Positions 61,785-64,000 of a stretch of DNA of 64,000 nt are shown here, one piece after another. Made by a program: the position numbers and the translations under genes. A model generated the notes under the pieces. That model ran no database searches. It saw only the letters and a program-made list of their open reading frames with translations, and had not been told where the DNA came from. How positions within the stretch are numbered: the stretch's first letter is position 1; each line of letters begins with the position of its first letter. Origin of the DNA: Dokdonia sp. Hel_I_53 (lineage in GTDB: Bacteria; Bacteroidota; Bacteroidia; Flavobacteriales; Flavobacteriaceae); contig NZ_VISL01000001.1 in the NCBI RefSeq assembly GCF_007827465.1, positions 1,445,001 to 1,509,000 on the forward strand, read 5' to 3'.

Positions 61785-62147
61785 ATGAATTTAACAGTTG
61801 GCTCTATACGCCCTTTTATTGGCGCTCGCGATTATAAAACTTCTAGAGCCTTTTATAATACTATCGGTTTTGAAGAAAAAGTCATTTCTAGAGATATGTC
61901 AATTTTTAAATTAAAAAACTGTTCTTTTTATTTACAAGATGCCTATGTAAAAGATTGGATAGACAATAGCATGATATTTCTAGAGGTAATAGAACTTGAT
62001 GAATATCTAGCAAAACTTAAAGTGCTCGATTTACCATCACTATTTAAAGGAGTTCGGATTTCAGAAATCGTTAAAAAAGATTGGGGCCGAGAATTTTTCT
62101 TACACGATCCATCTGGGATTCTATGGCATATAGGTTCATTTTATTAG
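61785..62147 (+). CDS. VOC/glyoxalase-like protein
   Basis: 120 aa, the single-chain VOC size. GSIRPFIGARDYKTSRAFYN, FEEKVISRDMSIFKLKNCSF and the C-terminal EFFLHDPSGILWHIGSF fit the two beta-alpha-beta3 modules; a metal-binding His/Glu set is not complete by eye. Cotranscribed with the MBL hydrolase (4 bp). Exact role unknown. Confidence 0.82.
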   Translation: MNLTVGSIRPFIGARDYKTSRAFYNTIGFEEKVISRDMSIFKLKNCSFYLQDAYVKDWIDNSMIFLEVIELDEYLAKLKVLDLPSLFKGVRISEIVKKDWGREFFLHDPSGILWHIGSFY

Positions 62148-62155
62148 AAAAAAAG

Positions 62156-62572
62156 CTACTCCACAACATATTCTATCGAATCATAAACAAGCCCTGACCA
62201 ACCGTAATCTGATGCTTGCTTTTTAAATTTGAGCCCTATAAGTTGTGCTCCTTGATATCCTTTAGAAGAGTCAATTTTTATTTTTACAGCATCTTTTTCG
62301 GAGATAACTAGACATAGCTTACCGCAAAACGAACTTCCATAAGCATTTACAACTAAATAATCTTGACCAAATATCTCTTCGCGCATCTCATAATAATAAT
62401 CTACTTCTGGACTTTCTTTTATCAAACGATATAACTCGGCTTGATAAGCTTTACTGCTATAAACATTTTTGGATAAAATGAAATTACTCTGGGTATTACT
62501 ACAATTCTTTTCTTCGCAAGAAAAAAAGCAAAGAAATACCACTACCCTAATTAAAACTCTTTTGGATAACAT
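62156..62572 (-). CDS. small lipoprotein, unknown
   Basis: 138 aa. Lipobox FFSC followed by EEKNCSNTQSNFILSKNVYS, an acidic stretch after Cys consistent with surface export. The mature part has the pair FCGKLCLVISEK and an Asp-rich beta region; no family is recognised. The gene is convergent with the VOC gene. Confidence 0.65.
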   Translation of the reverse strand: MLSKRVLIRVVVFLCFFSCEEKNCSNTQSNFILSKNVYSSKAYQAELYRLIKESPEVDYYYEMREEIFGQDYLVVNAYGSSFCGKLCLVISEKDAVKIKIDSSKGYQGAQLIGLKFKKQASDYGWSGLVYDSIEYVVE

Positions 62573-62714
62573 CGATTAAAAATAAAATAAAGTAGTAGTG
62601 TTCCATAGATAGAACGGATTGTAAGACAAGTTAGTATTAACCGAGAATTTAGTATAGAATATTTAATCTAACGGAGAGAGTAGTATACTACTTTAGAGTT
62701 AAGTGTAAAATGAT

Positions 62715-64000
62715 TTAATAATCATAATACCAATTAAACAAATCTGTTCTAAATCCGATATTTACCCATAGAGTATTAGTATCAAATGTTTGAACATCTT
62801 GAATTTCAGATTTGAAATCTCTAAATATTGGGTTTATATACACTTTTAGATTTGTGGCTGGATTTATTAGGTAGCCCATTTCTAGATCTGCATGAAAGGA
62901 TTTTACTTTGTTACCCTGAAAAAAATCGATGCCGTTATCAGAGGGGCGATTTTCATCACTTCCATAAATACTTCCTCCGTAATACACATCATTTATGTCC
63001 CCAATCTCAAACCCCCGTGTTCCAAAAATAACTTTTGCACTCCCATACCACCTATGGTACTCATATCTAGCAATCCCAATGAGTTCTTTAAAATTAGCTC
63101 CCCATTGGTGCGCTAACGACTGATTTGCATGACCATAATTTAATTGGATTTCGTTATTTGAATACACATACGGTCTTACTTGATTATATTCACCTTGCAG
63201 GGTTAGGTTTTGTACACCAAAAGCATCGTAATATTTTGCTCCAAACTGAAAGCCTTGTTTGTTTTTGTAACTTCCATTTGATCCTAAGATATCACTACCT
63301 GAAAATTCATCAATAACTATTTGACCGTAAAAGTTCAAATGATTATTAAATTTATACTTCCCTGTCAAGCCAATCAATGCATTTCCACCCCTTGACCCTG
63401 TAGAAAATTCGATCGCTCTATAAAAAATTACGGGGTTTAAATAATTGAAATCAAAGCCGCGATCATTTTCATCATCCCATAGCACTGACTCAAAGAAACC
63501 AAGGTTCAACTTCTTGCTTACATTCCAACTCAAATAATGATTACTCATGTATTTTGTTCTAAATGAACCATCGGCGGTTACCTCCGGTCTTACATCTCTT
63601 AAAGATGTCCACGTGTTTGTGTACTTTATTTTCCAAAACTTTGTATTTAATTTTAAGTAAGGAAAATAACTTGTATTATCACTGAGTAATAATGACCTGT
63701 AGCCATCTCCTACAAATTGTTTTCCGTGACCTAATTGTACATTAAAAAATTCATTAGGTGTGTAAGAAATATATCCCTCGGCAGTGGGGTAATCAAAATC
63801 ACCTTTTCTACCTTCTTTTGCAATACCTCTACCTGGGACGATACCTGGATTACCACCATCTGGACGCAATGACCTTATAATATCGTTATAGTATTGTGCA
63901 AAACGACCTTGGCTTTCATAAACAGCTGCAAAGAAATTTATTTTTTTTCCTAAACCACCTTGCACAAATACGGCTCTGGTATTGTTGTAAGTGAAAGAGT
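62715..64000 (-). CDS. RemB-like gliding/outer membrane protein (partial, N-terminus outside)
   Basis: The reading frame is open to the right edge (it continues as FTYNNTRAVFVQGGLGKKIN), so the first part is missing and the GTG at 63965 is internal. About 428 residues are visible, rich in alternating beta strands (GHGKQFVGDGYRSLLLSDNT, FWKIKYTNTWTSLRDVRPEV, NLKVYINPIFRDFKSEIQDV) and ending FNWYYDY, typical of an outer-membrane barrel. It resembles what I recall of gliding motility protein RemB of Flavobacterium; this is recall, not alignment. Confidence 0.65.
   Translation of the reverse strand, partial: SFTYNNTRAVFVQGGLGKKINFFAAVYESQGRFAQYYNDIIRSLRPDGGNPGIVPGRGIAKEGRKGDFDYPTAEGYISYTPNEFFNVQLGHGKQFVGDGYRSLLLSDNTSYFPYLKLNTKFWKIKYTNTWTSLRDVRPEVTADGSFRTKYMSNHYLSWNVSKKLNLGFFESVLWDDENDRGFDFNYLNPVIFYRAIEFSTGSRGGNALIGLTGKYKFNNHLNFYGQIVIDEFSGSDILGSNGSYKNKQGFQFGAKYYDAFGVQNLTLQGEYNQVRPYVYSNNEIQLNYGHANQSLAHQWGANFKELIGIARYEYHRWYGSAKVIFGTRGFEIGDINDVYYGGSIYGSDENRPSDNGIDFFQGNKVKSFHADLEMGYLINPATNLKVYINPIFRDFKSEIQDVQTFDTNTLWVNIGFRTDLFNWYYDY

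Overview
The window is a chromosomal segment of a member of the Flavobacteriaceae (Bacteroidetes). Supporting evidence: signal-peptide and lipoprotein content, TonB/CarboxypepD outer-membrane proteins, a Porin_10-type porin, a RemB-like gliding protein, promoters of the TTG-N19/20-TAnnTTTG type, long Bacteroidetes variants of LysS, urocanase and phenylalanine hydroxylase, and AT-rich intergenic DNA. A Dokdonia-like marine flavobacterium is my guess from overall feel, not a demonstrated identity.

Layout. 1-4250 is a reverse-strand rRNA operon: 16S, tRNA-Ile(GAT), tRNA-Ala(TGC) and the first part of 23S, preceded by three tandem promoter-like sites. 4255-9477 holds a porin, rnhB and a large propeller lipoprotein. 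9569-18536 is an accessory surface module: a TPR hybrid two-component regulator with AraC output, TGTTACA operator-like arrays on both sides of it, then a run of small secreted proteins and lipoproteins (kelch-like, OmpA-like, TapB/DUF3108-like, two collagen-like paralogues). 18571-21506 carries lipB, a Pmp3-type micropeptide and lysS. 21567-24288 is an AT-rich accessory island built as two repeat-gene-repeat units. 24289-36560 is mostly metabolic and cell-wall genes (PAP2, hemL, glucosaminidase, PLP enzyme, hutU, enoyl-CoA hydratase family, aromatic amino acid hydroxylase, GSCFA). 36567-46757 contains alaS, LytM/M23, MerR, LemA and two TPM proteins, dodecin, YyaL-type protein, MscS and tsaB. 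46769-55129 has a TolC/adaptor efflux pair, a His-rich protein next to a TonB receptor (probable metal uptake), and an OMP_b-brl-type receptor. 55278-60725 is a reverse-strand cytochrome c oxidase assembly cluster (ctaB, two subunit III-type genes, subunit IV, SCO, DUF420) without subunits I and II. 60899-64000 ends with an MBL-fold hydrolase, a VOC protein, a lipoprotein and a partial RemB-like gene.

The most striking feature is not a gene. A 14-16 bp perfect palindrome (core GCTTTCGCGAAAGC) occurs 15 times exactly and about six more times in degenerate form, on average about every 3 kb. It lies both between genes and inside them, where it is read in all three frames (LSRKR, RFRES, AFAKA). 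This implies a DNA-level element. The second is the TGTTACA array with 21-bp periodicity around the hybrid regulator, and the third is the two-unit cassette array at 21.7-24 kb.
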